From: Juglans regia
Taxonomy: Eukaryota > Streptophyta > Magnoliopsida > Fagales > Juglandaceae
Assembly: GCF_001411555.2 (NCBI RefSeq)
Contig: NC_049903.1
Location: 28,219,527-28,283,526 of the forward strand
Direction of reading: 5' to 3'
DNA: 64,000 nt
Part shown: positions 1-12,378 of the stretch, one piece after another
Position numbering within the stretch: position 1 is the first letter of the stretch
Layout of the letters: each line of letters opens with the position of its first letter
The notes under the pieces: generated by a model
Told to the model about the DNA's origin: nothing
What the model saw: only the letters and a program-made list of their open reading frames with translations
Databases searched by the model: none
Translations under genes and position numbers: made by a program

Positions 1-80
1 GGGAGGAAGAGAGGTGGAGGACATGAGGAAGAGTGGAGGAGATGAGTAAATGAAGAGTGGAGGAGAGGAGGGGAAAAAAC
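1..80 (+). repeat. Array A, partial polypurine tract A0
   Basis: This is the tail of a GA tract cut by the window edge. It ends in the usual GAGGGGAAAAAACTTG transition to the spacer. It mirrors the start of the pyrimidine tract near 29431-29506 in array B. Confidence 0.85.
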
Positions 81-1515
81 TTGTAATAAAAAAAAAATAT
101 AGGAAAGTTTATGTTATGATATTACTTTTAGTAGTAATTGACTGTTAAAAAAAAGTTCCTCATAATATGCATTGAAAAAATAATGTTTGAAAGAACACAA
201 AATAGATCAATACATAAACATAAACATAGCAAGTATCTTCCGTCATCAATCTTTACAAATTTCATTGCTACAATGCTAAAAGCACATTAACTAGCATGAA
301 AAATCTGCATTATTAGACAATCCTAGAGAACTACAAATTTTTGCAAATAATGGAAAAATATGATTAACCTACAAAGAAATATAACAAACCTAGAGTTAAT
401 GATAAAATAAAAAGTTTCTGAAAACAATCCAATAAAAGACATAATGTTTCTAACATAACATACATGTTGATTCCTTAGGTAGAATACCTCAGTTAGCTTG
501 TCATAATATAGTCTTTGAAAGTTGTCAATGCATCATTGAAGAATATATGTCATCAGATATAAAAGTAATAATACGGAATTAATATTTACCTTTGCGTCTA
601 AATGAGAAAAATAATTTTGAATAGGAAATGACCATAACAGTATCTAAATCAACCTTTCTTCATGCCTTCATCTTTGCATCAAAATTAAAGGTATTCTTGA
701 ATAAAGAAGTACAACCTATAAAAAGTATTTTATACAAAAAATAATAATAATAATGAGTACAAAATGTCATCTATAGATCTAAAGAGCGTCTACCTCCTTT
801 GTATCATAGTTGAAGGTTGGCCACTAAGTCTATCAAATCAAAGTTGTACATGCCTAACGCCTCCTCAACAGATCATATGTTTTGGAAATTAAAATTTAAA
901 ACTTGTATGGATTGAGAAAGAAATACTAAAAGTCTAATAACATCCCCAACCAAAAATAATATAATATTTTAAAATATAACATACAAATAGTATATATCTA
1001 GGAGGAAGAAATATGTTAAGAAAATGAGAAGAGGAGGAGGAGGATGAGGAAGAGGAAGCGAGGACGAGAAGAGGAAGAGCAAAGGGGGAAGAGATAAGGA
1101 GATGAAGAGTGGAGGAATGAAGAGATGTGGAGGAGAGCAGGCAGAGGAAGAGTGGAAGAAATGAAGAAATGAGCAAGAGTGAAAGAGAGGAGGAAGAGTG
1201 GAGGAGGAGAGGGAGAGATGTGGAAGTGTGTCTGACGGAGACAGGTGGAATGGATGAGAGGAGGAATACTAGTGGAGGGAGGAAGACAGATGGAGGACAT
1301 GAAGAGTGGAGAAGATGAGGAAGATAGGAGAAGAGTGGAGGGAGGAAGATAGGTGGAGAAGAGGAGGAAGAGAGGTGAATGAGTGCAGAGGAAGAGAGGT
1401 GAAGGAGTGCAAGAGTGAATGGAGGAAGAGAGGTGAAGGAGTGCAAGACTGGAGAAGAGATGGAAAGGAAAAGAGGAGAGAAGATGAGGAAAGGAAGAAA
1501 GGAGGAAGAAAGGAA
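81..1515 (+). repeat. Array A unit A1
   Basis: The AT-rich spacer occupies about 81-1020 and the GA tract about 1021-1515. The tract is mirrored by the pyrimidine tract at 28036-28492: reverse-strand translations of the two tracts are nearly superimposable, with a coordinate sum near 29507. Confidence 0.85.
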
Positions 1516-3122
1516 AACAGTAATATTGACTGTTGAAAAAAAGTTTATCATAATATGCATTACAAAAATAATGCCTCAAAGAACACAAAATAGATCAATA
1601 AAATAAACATTAATACGTTTAGCTCGCTTTATAAAATACATAAATATAGCAAGTATTTTCTGTCATCAATCTTTACAAAGTTCATTGCTACAATGCTAAA
1701 AGCACATCAACCGACTTGGAAAACCTGTATTAATTAGACAATCCTAGAGAACTACAAATTTTGTAAATAATGGAAAATTATGACTAATCTACAAAAAAAA
1801 TATAATAAACCTAGAGTTAATGAAGCAAAACGTTTGAAGTTCAACATTTTCAAGACAATATAATGTAAAATAAAATAAAAAGTTCTTGAAAACAATCCAA
1901 TAAGAGACATAATGCTTCTAACATAACATACATGTTGATTCCTTGGGCAGAATACTGCAGTTAGCTTGTCATTACTACCCTACATCATCAAAGAATATTT
2001 TTCATCAGATAAAAAAGTAATAGTACAGAATTAATCATGTAATCTGACATCAAACTATTCAAACTATTTACCTTTGCCGTCTAAATGAGGAGAATAGGAA
2101 ACGACAATGTCAATACCTATTTGACAATGTCAATACCTATTTACCTTTCATCATCTCTTTATCTTTGCATCAAAATGAAAGTTATTCCTGAATAAAGGAC
2201 TAATACCTACAAAGAGTATTTTATAAAAAAAAAATAAAGAGTACAAAATGTCATCTATAGACTTAGAGAGCGTTTGCCTCATTTGTATCAAAGTTGAAGG
2301 CGCCACTAAGTCTATCTAATCAAAGTGTACCATATGCCTAAGGCCTCTTCAACAACTCTCAAGGTTTGGAAATTAAAATTTAAAACCTGTAAGGATTGAG
2401 AAATAAATACTAAAAGTCTAATCGCAACCAACCAAAATAATATAATATTTAAAAATATAGGAAACAAATAGTATATCTAGGAGGAAGAAATGTGTAGTAT
2501 AGTACGAGAAGGAGGAGACGAGGAGGATAAGGAAGAGGAAGAGGAAAGGAGGAAGAGAGGAGGATAGGAAGAGCGGATGAATGGAGAGAGGTGATGGAGA
2601 GGAGGAAGTGGAGAAGGGGAGAAAAAGAAGAGATGAGGAAGAGTGGAGAGAGGGAGGGGAGGAAATGATGTGAGGAGGAAGAGTGGAAGAAGGAAGATGG
2701 TGGAGGAGAGGAGGAAGAGAGGAGGGAGGAAAAGGGGATGAAGCGTGTAGAAGAGGAGGAAGAGATGAGGAGAAGAGTTGAGGGAGGAAGAGGTGGAGGA
2801 GAGGAGGAAGAGTGGAGAAGTGGAAGAGAGGAGAAGAGGAGGAAAGGAAAGAGGAGGAAAAGTGGAGGAGAGAAGGCACAGAGGAGGAAGAGATATGGCA
2901 TGGAGGAAGAGTGGAGGAAGGGAGGAAAGAGCGGTGGGAGGAAGATAGATGGAGGAAAGGAAGAGAGGAGAAGAGAAGGAAATGAAGAGAGGATGAAGCG
3001 TGTAGTCTGGAGGAAGAGATGAGGAGAAGAGTTTAGGGAGGAAGAGAGGTGGAGGAGACGAGGAAGAGTGGATGAGTGGAGAATAGGAGAAAACGAAGAG
3101 ATGAGGAGGAGGAGGAGGGAAA
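1516..3122 (+). repeat. Array A unit A2
   Basis: The spacer occupies about 1516-2495 and the GA tract about 2496-3122. The tract is the inverted counterpart of 26450-27095 in array B (coordinate sum about 29596), including the rare non-GA words GGCACAGAGG and GATATGGCATGG. The spacer has a short local duplication of TTGACAATGTCAATACCTAT near 2105-2140. Confidence 0.85.
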
Positions 3123-3844
3123 CAACTTGAAATAAAAAGAAAAGATAAGAAATTTTCTGCTACGATATTACTTGTAGCAGTAACTGACTGTTAAAAAAAA
3201 TTTCTCATAATATGATAGCAAAAAAAATGCCTCAAAGAATACAAAATAGATCAAAAAAAAAATATGAATACGTTTACCTCGCTCTATAAAATACATAAAC
3301 ATAGCAAGTATCTTTTGTCATCAATCTTTATAAAGTTTGTTGCTACAATGCTAAAAGCACATCAACCGGCATGGAAAACCTGCATTATTAGATAATCCTA
3401 GAGAACTACAAATTTTGTAAATAATGGAAAAGTATGATTAATCTACAAAAAAACTATAATAAACCAAGAGAATTAAGGAAAACATTTGAAGTTCCACATT
3501 ATCAAGACAATATAATGTAAAATAAAATAGAAAGTTCCAGAAAACAATCCAACAAGAGACCTAATGATTCTAACATAACATACATGCGGATTTCTTGGGT
3601 AGAATACATAGTTAGCTTGTCATAACTACCATTGATAATCGAAGAATATATGACATTAGATACAAAAATAATAGTACGGAATTAATCATGTCATCAAACT
3701 ATTTACCTTTGCCGTCTAAATGAGGAGAATAGGAAACGACAATTTTAGTACCTGATTCAACATTTCCTCATCTCTTTATCTTTGCATCAAAATGAAAGCT
3801 ATTCCTGAATAAAAGACTAAGACCAATAAAAAGCATTTTACACA

Positions 3845-3878
<34 letters not shown>

Positions 3879-4886
3879 ACAAAATGTCATCTATAGACCT
3901 ACAGAGCGTCTGCCTCCTTTGTATCAAAGCTGAAAGCTATAGCCACTAAATCTATCCAATCAAAGTCGGTACATGCCTAAGACCTCCTCAACAAATCTCA
4001 AGGTTTGGAAATTAAAATTTAAAGCTCGTAAGGAGTGAGAAAGAAATACTAAAACTTTAATCACATCTATCTAAAAATAATATAATATTTAAATATATAA
4101 CATGCAAATAGTATATCTAGGATAAAGAAATGTGTAGTAATAAAAGAGGAGGAGAGGGGGAGGAGGAAGAGGAAGAGGAAGAGGAAGCGAGGAGGAGAAG
4201 AGGAAAAGAGGTAGAGAAGAGGAGGAATATTAGGAGAGGAGTAAATGAAGAGGGGGAAGAGTGGAGGAGGGGGAGAAATGAGGAAGAGTGGAGAGATGGA
4301 GAAAGGAGGAAATGACGAGAGGAGGAAGAGATGATCGGAGGAAGGAGGAAGAGTGGTGGAAGAGAGGAGGAAGATAGCAGACGAGGAGGAAGAGTGGAGG
4401 AGAGAAGGAAAGGAAGATATGAGGAGTAGTGGAGGAGAGAAGGAAGAGAGGAGAAGAGGGGGGAAAAGAGGAGAGGAAGAATAGTGGAGGCGTGGAGGAA
4501 GTGTGGATGAGAGATGGAGGAGAGGAAGAGTGAAGAAGGAGGAAAGGAAGAAGAGAGTAGAAAGAGTGGAGGAGAGGAAGAAGAGAGGAGAAGAAAAGGA
4601 AAAGAGGAGAGGAGGAAGAGTGGACGCGTGGAGGAAGGGTGAAGAAGGGGCGAAAGAGAAATGGAGAAGAGTGGAGAAAGAGGAAAGGAAAGAGAGGAGA
4701 AGAGGGGGGGGGGGAAGGGAGAGAGGATGAAGAGGGGAGGAGAGGACGAAGAGTGAAAGAGATGAGGAAGAGAAGAGGAGAAGAGGTGGAGGATAGGAGG
4801 AAGAGTGGAGGAGTGGAAGGCTGGCGAAGAGGAGGAGGAAAGGAAGATTAGATGAGAGGAGGTTGAGGAGGGAAAAGACTTATAAT
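3123..4886 (+). repeat. Array A unit A3
   Basis: The spacer occupies about 3123-4135 and includes an (AAT)n microsatellite at about 3845-3874. The GA tract occupies 4136-4880 and is followed by a 20-N gap. The first part of the unit (about 3142-4238) reappears without visible change at 4907-6003. The tract start mirrors 25254-25454 (coordinate sum 29584). Confidence 0.88.
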
Positions 4887-4906
4887 NNNNNNNNNNNNNN
4901 NNNNNN
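4887..4906. other. Assembly gap, 20 N
   Basis: Twenty N bases lie exactly at the end of a GA tract. The sequence on the right repeats the spacer already seen on the left of the tract, so the gap may hide a collapsed or falsely duplicated unit. Confidence 0.98.
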
Positions 4907-5609
4907 AAGATAAGAAATTTTCTGCTACGATATTACTTGTAGCAGTAACTGACTGTTAAAAAAAATTTCTCATAATATGATAGCAAAAAAAATGCCTCAA
5001 AGAATACAAAATAGATCAAAAAAAAAATATGAATACGTTTACCTCGCTCTATAAAATACATAAACATAGCAAGTATCTTTTGTCATCAATCTTTATAAAG
5101 TTTGTTGCTACAATGCTAAAAGCACATCAACCGGCATGGAAAACCTGCATTATTAGATAATCCTAGAGAACTACAAATTTTGTAAATAATGGAAAAGTAT
5201 GATTAATCTACAAAAAAACTATAATAAACCAAGAGAATTAAGGAAAACATTTGAAGTTCCACATTATCAAGACAATATAATGTAAAATAAAATAGAAAGT
5301 TCCAGAAAACAATCCAACAAGAGACCTAATGATTCTAACATAACATACATGCGGATTTCTTGGGTAGAATACATAGTTAGCTTGTCATAACTACCATTGA
5401 TAATCGAAGAATATATGACATTAGATACAAAAATAATAGTACGGAATTAATCATGTCATCAAACTATTTACCTTTGCCGTCTAAATGAGGAGAATAGGAA
5501 ACGACAATTTTAGTACCTGATTCAACATTTCCTCATCTCTTTATCTTTGCATCAAAATGAAAGCTATTCCTGAATAAAAGACTAAGACCAATAAAAAGCA
5601 TTTTACACA

Positions 5610-5643
<34 letters not shown>

Positions 5644-6342
5644 ACAAAATGTCATCTATAGACCTACAGAGCGTCTGCCTCCTTTGTATCAAAGCTGAAA
5701 GCTATAGCCACTAAATCTATCCAATCAAAGTCGGTACATGCCTAAGACCTCCTCAACAAATCTCAAGGTTTGGAAATTAAAATTTAAAGCTCGTAAGGAG
5801 TGAGAAAGAAATACTAAAACTTTAATCACATCTATCTAAAAATAATATAATATTTAAATATATAACATGCAAATAGTATATCTAGGATAAAGAAATGTGT
5901 AGTAATAAAAGAGGAGGAGAGGGGGAGGAGGAAGAGGAAGAGGAAGAGGAAGCGAGGAGGAGAAGAGGAAAAGAGGTAGAGAAGAGGAGGAATATTAGGA
6001 GAGAAAATCCTGCGGCGAAATCGACGAAAATCAATCTGACGAAAAAATATCAGAAATCAGGCGGCATCGTCGGCGCGGCGTAAGGAAAGAAAAATCGGCG
6101 ACAAATAAATCGTCGACGGAAAATCAGATCAAAGATCGGCATCGCGCGGCGGCGCATCGCGAAATCGTATCGCATCACTTTGCATAACGTATCAACGCAT
6201 CAGCGGCGACTGAAGAGTGAAAGAGATGAGGAAGAGAAGAGGAGAAGAGGTGGAGGATAGGAGGAAGAGTGGAGGAGTGGAAGGCTGGCGAAGAGGAGGA
6301 GGAAAGGAAGATTAGATGAGAGGAGGTTGAGGAGGGAAAAGA
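4907..6342 (+). repeat. Array A unit A4, near-exact copy of A3 with foreign insert
   Basis: Positions 4907-6003 repeat 3142-4238 at a constant offset of 1765. The GA tract breaks off at 6003, is replaced by a 208-bp CpG-dense segment (6004-6211), and resumes at 6212 with sequence matching 4748-4880 of unit A3. The internal part of the tract present in A3 (about 4239-4747) is missing here. Confidence 0.88.
6004..6211. other. Compositionally alien CpG-dense segment
   Basis: This segment interrupts the GA tract of unit A4 with sharp borders. By eye it has about 30 CpG dinucleotides in 208 bp, with repeated ATCG, GGCG and CGAC words, while the surrounding satellite has almost none. It has no target duplication or terminal repeat, and it is absent from every other unit of the family. 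A minus-strand frame stays open for about 50 codons but matches nothing I recognise. It could be bacterial DNA, a chimeric read or consensus, or a real insertion; I cannot tell which. Confidence 0.8.
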
Positions 6343-7730
6343 CTTATAATAAAAAAAAAATATAGAACTGCCATGAAATTACTTTTAGTAGTAATTGAAT
6401 GTTAAAAAAACATTTCTCATAATATGCATTGTAAAAACAATGCTTCAAAGAATACAAAATAGATAAATAAAAAAAATAATATGTTTACCTCGCTCTATAA
6501 AATACATAAACATAGCAAATATCTTCCGTCATCAATCTTTACAAAGTTCGTTGCTACAATGCTAAAAACACATCAACCGACATGGAAAACCTCCATTATT
6601 AGACAATCCTACAGAGCTACAAATTGTGTAAACAATGGAAAAGTATGATTAATCTACAAAAAAAATATAATAAACCTAGAGTTAATTAAGGAAAACATTT
6701 GAAGTCCCACATTATCAAGACAATATAATGTAAAATAAAATAGAAAGTTCCAGAAAACAATCCAATAAGAGACATAATGCTTCTAAAATAACATACATGT
6801 TGATTTCTTGGGTAGAATACCGTAGTAGTTAGCTTGTCATAACTACCATTGATAATCGAAGAATATATGTCATCAGATACAAAAATAATAGTACGGAATT
6901 AATCATGTAATCTGCCATCAAACTATTTACCTTTGCCGTCTAAATGAGGAGAACAGGAAATGACAATATCAATACCTGATTCAACCTTTCTTCATCTCTT
7001 TATCTTGCATCAAAATGAAAGCTATTACTGAATAAAAGACAAAGACCAATAAAGAGCATTTTATACAAAAAATAATAATAATAATGAGTACAAAATGTCA
7101 TCTATAGACCTAGAGAGCGTCTGCCTCCTTTGTATCAAAGCTGAAGGCTATATAGCCACTAAGTCTATCCAATCAAAGTCGGTACATGCCTAAGACCTCC
7201 TCAACAAATCTCAAGATTTGGAAATTAAAATTTAAAGCCCGTAAGGAGTGAGAAAGAAATACTAAAACATTAATCACATCTAACCAAAAATAATATAATA
7301 TTTAAAAATATAACATACAAATAGTATATCTAGGATAAAGAAATGTGTAGTAATAAAAGAGGAGGAAGAGGAAGAGGAAGCGAGAAGGAGAAGAGGAAGA
7401 GAGGTAGAGAAGAGGAGGAATATGAGGAGAGGAGTAACTGAAGAGAGGAGGAAGAGTGGAGGAGGGGGAGATATGAGGAAGAGTGGAGAGAGGGAGAAAG
7501 GAGGAAAGGACGAGAGGAGGAAGAAATGATGGGAGGAAGGAGGAAGATAGGAGACGAGGAGGAAGAGTGGAGGAGAGAAGGAAAGGAAGAGAGGAGGAAG
7601 AGTGGATGAGAGAAGGAAGAAAGGAGAAGAGGGGGGGNNNNNNNNNNNNNNNNNNNNGGAGGAGAGAAGGAAAGGAAAAGATGAGAAGGAGTGGAGGAGA
7701 GAAGGAAGAGAGGAGGAGAGGGGGGAAAAG
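6343..7730 (+). repeat. Array A unit A5
   Basis: The spacer occupies about 6343-7350 and the GA tract about 7351-7730, with a 20-N gap at 7638-7657. The spacer mirrors 23093-24112 of array B, including the CATGAAATTACTTTTAGTAG segment. The tract is cut by the 100-N gap. Confidence 0.85.
7638..7657. other. Assembly gap, 20 N
   Basis: Twenty N bases lie within the polypurine tract after a run of seven G. Confidence 0.98.
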
Positions 7731-7830
7731 NNNNNNNNNNNNNNNNNNNNNNNNNNNNNNNNNNNNNNNNNNNNNNNNNNNNNNNNNNNNNNNNNNNNNN
7801 NNNNNNNNNNNNNNNNNNNNNNNNNNNNNN
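7731..7830. other. Scaffold gap, 100 N
   Basis: Exactly 100 N separate the polypurine tract from LINE sequence. A 100-base run is a common placeholder for a scaffold join of unknown size. Confidence 0.98.
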
Positions 7831-9360
7831 TAAAGATAAAAAGTATGTGGGGAGGTTAGTGAGAGTACTCTTAATAAGAGTGAGACGGCCCCCTTTGGAT
7901 AAATACATCTGTTTTCAATCAGCCATCATTTTCTCTATCTTCTCCACCACTCCATCCCAAATAGCTCTATTATTAAAAGTTGCTCCCAATGGAAGGCCCA
8001 GATATTTCATTGAGAAAGAAGACACTTTACAATTCGGAAGGCTTGCTAAACTAAGGATATTAGGGACCGTATCCACAGGAACCATCTCAGATTTGCCAAG
8101 GTTCACCTTGAGCCCTGACACTACTTCAAAGCAAAGTAACAAAGCTTGTAGAGTTTGGATTTGGCTCTTATCCGCTTCACAAAAGACTAAAGTATCACCT
8201 GCAAAAAGAAGATGCGAGATGATAGTAAGGCCCCTAGAGTCATTGCCCACCTGAAAACCAGCTTAAAACCCGCCCCCAACAACAGCCTGGACCATCCTAC
8301 TTAGAGCCTCCATAACTATAACGAATAAAAGTGGAGATAGAGGATCTCCCTATAGCAGTCCATGTGAACTATCAAAAAAATCAGCAAGTGTGCCGTTGAC
8401 TAGAACTGAGAACTGGCCCATTGAAATACAATGACACATCCATGAAATCCACTTAACCCCAAAGCCACACCTCTAAAGCAGATATAAGAGGAATTTTCAG
8501 TTCACATGATCATATACTTTCTCTATGTCAAGCTTGCAAAGAACCCCTGAGCCTCCCTCCTGAAGTCTATGGTTCAAGCACTCATTTGCAATGAGTACCG
8601 AATCAAGAATTTGTCTCCCTCGAATAAATGCGTTTTGAGACTTGGAAATAATATGCTCCAACATCGGGCTAAGCCGGTTGGCAAGGACCTTCGCAATAAT
8701 CTTATACACTCTACTAACCAGGCTTATTGGACGAAAGTCCTTAATAGTCGTAGCCCTGTGTTTCTTAGGAATGAGAGTAATAAAGGTCACATTAAGAGAT
8801 TTTTCAAACTTTTGGAAAGAGTGAAATTCACTAAAAACCTACATTACATCACCTTTCACAATATCCTAATAAGTTTGAAAGAAGCCCACTGAGAAACCAT
8901 CCGGACTCGGTGCTTTATCCTTAACCATACTAGAGATGACCTCGTAAATCTCTTCTTCAGTAAAAGGTCTCTCCAGAACACTCACACTCTGTGAGTCAAT
9001 TGCCTTAAAAGGCAAGGTATCAAGCTTCGGCCTCCTAGAAGCCGATTCTGTGAGAAGGGTCTGTACTATGTGATTTTCTAACTTGGGAGGAGAAGAAATC
9101 ACCTGAGAGCCTAATTGGAGCGACTCAATAGCATTGTTACGCCGACGTGAATTAGCCACTTTGTGAAAATACTTAGTGTACCTATCCCCTTCTTTCAACC
9201 AAAGGGCCCTGGATTTTTTACGCCATGAAGTCTCCTCTGACAACATATCTCTTTCCAAGTTTGTCATAACCATGCCTTTCCTTAAAACCACCTCCTCTGA
9301 AGTATCTCCCAATAATTGTTTGCCTTCTAACTCTTGCAATTCCTCCAATAGTGTAGACTT
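7831..9360 (-). pseudogene. LINE ORF2 reverse transcriptase domain, degenerate
   Basis: Read on the minus strand, the fragments give a plant L1-type reverse transcriptase in order. Linker residues WLKEGDRYTKYFHKVANSRR come first (about 9210). Then come [20 protein letters not shown] (about 8770), [35 protein letters not shown] (about 8340) and HLLFAGDTLVFCEA (about 8210). The last block is the catalytic FADD motif, in which the first Asp codon has become GGT (Gly) at 8197-8199. Several in-frame stops break it, for example after GFFQTY near 8890 and after YDHVN near 8497. The end of the domain (YLSKGGRLTLI) runs into the gap. Confidence 0.88.
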
Positions 9361-9379
9361 ATGATTGTTAATGTGACCA

Positions 9380-10255
9380 AAAACTTCAAGGTTCTATATC
9401 TTGAGGTCTTGTTTCAACGCCTTTAACTTGCCTGCAAGAATGAAACTTGGAGTACCAATGAACTGATATGATGACCACCAAGCACTGACCATCTCTACAA
9501 ACCCATCTGCTAATAGCTACATGTCTTCGAATTTGAAATACCGGCGACCCCTATGAATACCCCCACAATCTAAAAGAATAGGGAAGTGATTTGAGCTAAC
9601 TCAAGCTAATCGTTTTTGGCTTACTTCCGGATAGTGGGCTTCCCACGATGGAGAGACAATGAATCTATCCAATCTCAACCAAACCCTCCCATTTGACCAA
9701 GTGTACTCTCCCCCTACCAAGGGAAGATCCATGAGATCCAAATCAAAGATAAACTCGGAAAATTCCTCCATAGCCACAGAATTTCGATAATGCCCTGATC
9801 TTTAGCTAGGGAAGCAAGTAATGTTAAAATCACCCCCTATGCACCACGTCACTTCCCATAGTGAGTATAGGCCAACCAACTCCACCCACAACCTTCTCAT
9901 GTCCCTGTCCACGTTAGGACCATAGGAACCTACAAATGCCCATTCCCATCCATCAACCAAATTTTTAAACAAAGTCGCCACTGAGAAATCTCCCAATACA
10001 CTCCTCAATCGCCTCTACCACTCTTTTATCCCACATTATTAATACTCCACCTGAAGCTCTCAAAGAAGCCAAATAAGCCCAACCCACATACGAGCACCCC
10101 TATAAACTTCGCACAATTCTTCTATCAATGAATTGCAACTTTGTTTCTTGAAAACAAACTACATCCCCCTTCCACATCCGCAATAAAGACTTGATATGAA
10201 TGCGTTTATTGCGATCATTGAGCCCCCATACATTCCATGATAAAATCTTAGGCCT
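9380..10255 (-). pseudogene. LINE ORF2 endonuclease domain, degenerate
   Basis: Minus-strand translation shows the APE-type endonuclease signature of plant L1 LINEs. It begins near 10255 with a segment resembling KILSWNVWGLND. CFQETKLQF (near 10160) holds the catalytic Glu, FVGSYGP is near 9935, and WCIGGDFN is near 9840. A SSNHFPILLD block near 9595 stands where SDHFPILLD is usual, so the Asp of the SDH triad appears as Asn. The domain is spread over several frames with stops. Confidence 0.8.
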
Positions 10256-10430
10256 AAAAAAAACCTAGATTGCCCTTCCCTTTCAATCTATCCCTTCCTC
10301 CACTCCCTTCCTTCACATCATAGTTAAAGGAACAAGTTAGCCGTCTAAGTTCCCTATCCTGCTTTGAAGCTAATTTCGAGTGGCTAGTTTTGAGTGCTAC
10401 AAGAAGGGCCTTGAATTGTTCTTCATAACC

Positions 10431-12378
10431 TTAAAAAGAAACCCCAATAACAGCTTGAATCTCCTCTACCTTCTTAAAAACCCAATTAGACGGATAACTC
10501 CCATACTTAGAGCTGGGAGGGAGTTTACATAGAGGAGTTAGAAATGTCCCCTCCTCATTAGGACTATCAGGGGCAAATAAGGCCAATTCCGAGATAGAAA
10601 CTAAGTCTGGTTCACCACTGGGTTTGACCAAATTTAATTGGTTCACCATTAGTACATCACATAATAAAACTAGTTTCTTTACCTTCCCAAGCTTATTCCC
10701 ATCAACACATTCCAACTCTGGTGGTAAAAAACCCAACAGAGACCCCTGTAACAACAACCCACACTCCAGCATGTCTGACTACAAATGCAATGCATCTGGG
10801 CCTCCCACCACCACGCATGACCAGGCCTGAGCAGTCGACAGCCCACACGATGGCGACGAGAGATCAAAACTCAAAAAACCATCCTCTGCTGACCCCTCAA
10901 ACAACTCGCCATCCACTGTACCGGTGAATAGTGACTACGAAGACTCACCATGGTGGTCAATTGTGATCGGAAGGAGTTTCTGTGTCGGAGTGGGGTCTCG
11001 CGAGACTCTTATCGACGCCGTAGGAGGAAGGCAATCTACCTGGACCCTGTGCCTGAGACTTCTGCTTCACCCGATTGGTCACCTGCCAAACCTTCTTTGG
11101 GCCTTGCCCTTGGCCCAGCCCAGGGCCCTTGACCAACTCAGCCTACCCAGAATCATGGCCCAAGCCCATCTGTATTACTTCTTTCCCTTTAACGCAATGT
11201 TTAAGGTAGATTATATCTTCCAATAGAGTCCCAACTTTTTCCTCCATATCAGCCAACGTCCGGAGCAATTTTTCCTCATTTAGCCCCAACAACACACTGC
11301 CATCTCCCTCGTTTCTACGCACGATCTCTGAGAAGGACACTTCTGGCACCACTGCACTCGCGAGGCAGTACCTTCTATGTTGAGGAATAATCTCACATTG
11401 ACTATGGACAAGGTCTTGGGCATGTTTATAAGCAATGAGCAATTCTCTATTATAGAACCGGTTTTACGAGATGAGTTAGGCTCATGAATTTCTTCATGGT
11501 ATCAGAGCCTGCCATAGAACAAATGGGGGCCCACACTACTTACCCCGTGACAAAGACCAGAAAAAATACTGACCTGCACGTGAGGGAGGGTATTGAGGAA
11601 TAATCTCACATTGACTGTGGACAAGGTCTTGGGTATGTTTATAAGCAATGATTAATTCTCTATTGTAGAACCGATTTTATGGGATGAGTTAGGCACCACC
11701 TCACTATAGGACAGAGAACCATCAATCGTTGACGATGGTGCACCACCATCTCCCTTACCTTTCGGCTTGCTTGCCTGGGGAGACCGCATAAAGCAAACCC
11801 CACTGTTTCTCCCCTTCAAGGCAGAGAGGAAAAAGTAAGCTCCTTAATGGTGTCTCCAAATTTTTTCCACCCCTCACCCTTCCTCCCTTCCGGTACCACT
11901 ATCATACCCCTCCTCTTATCATGCCCAAACTTCGAAAGGGAGAAGAAACTACCATTGTTGTTGCATCCCCCTGCACCATTAACACAGAGTTTCATTTTCT
12001 ACTTGTTCTTAGAAACTCAGGAAAACCCAAAGACACAACACATTCCCTCACCACAAAGCCCAACCACTCCAAAGCTTCATGATCCAAGGAGATATATTTC
12101 ACGACACGACGACTACTCTCAATGATAATTCGCCACCTATCATTCTCCTTCCTAAATGTAAATAACTTCTGTTCAATGAATACATCTCTACACATTCCCA
12201 TCGAAACCAACAAAAAAACCAACACAATAATCACCAAAGTGGACTGCACATCAAACTGGACTACATGCGAATCACCACTGAAAAATATTGCCATTGACAA
12301 CCCACCTCCAAAAGCAAAAACCAAAGAAGCGAAAAGTGTACGGAGAGAAAATTTGAAAAAAAAGATGTACAATCCCAT
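10431..12378 (-). pseudogene. LINE ORF1-like region, degenerate
   Basis: Open stretches on the minus strand (12378-11992, 11442-11143, 10772-10431) lie upstream of the endonuclease domain where plant LINE ORF1 is expected. The first contains FTFRKENDRWRIIIESSRRV and YISLDHEALEWLGFVVRECV, which resemble the N-terminal segment often seen in plant LINE ORF1 proteins. I saw no zinc knuckle. A TRIM-like element at 11378-11694 splits the region. The assignment rests mainly on position and weak similarity. Confidence 0.6.
11378..11694 (+). mobile_element. TRIM-like element inserted in the LINE
   Basis: Two direct repeats, 11378-11496 and 11591-11694, both contain TGAGGAATAATCTCACATTG and the word GGACAAGGTCTTGGG. 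They enclose about 94 bp. The first repeat begins TG, ends CA, and is followed immediately by TGGTATCAGAGC (11497-11508), the initiator-Met tRNA primer-binding site. A purine stretch GTGAGGGAGGG precedes the second repeat. The second repeat starts TATT rather than TGTT and lacks the last 15 bases or so of the first. No clear target duplication was found. The size and layout fit a terminal-repeat retrotransposon in miniature. Confidence 0.72.

Larger units (their letters stand above)
1..7730 (+). repeat. Satellite array A, polypurine on + strand
   Basis: This is a tandem family with a compound unit. Each unit has an AT-rich spacer of about 0.95-1.05 kb, recognisable by conserved words such as GACTGTTAAAAAAA, ACATAGCAAGTATCTTC, GCTAAAAGCACATCAACCG and TAGTATATCTAGGA. 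The spacer is followed by a G/A-only tract made of variants of GGAGGAAGAG. Five spacers and six tracts are visible. The array enters from the left window edge and runs into a 100-N gap at 7731, and the same kind of sequence resumes at 14625-14893. It is the inverted counterpart of array B. No coding function is supported. Confidence 0.93.
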
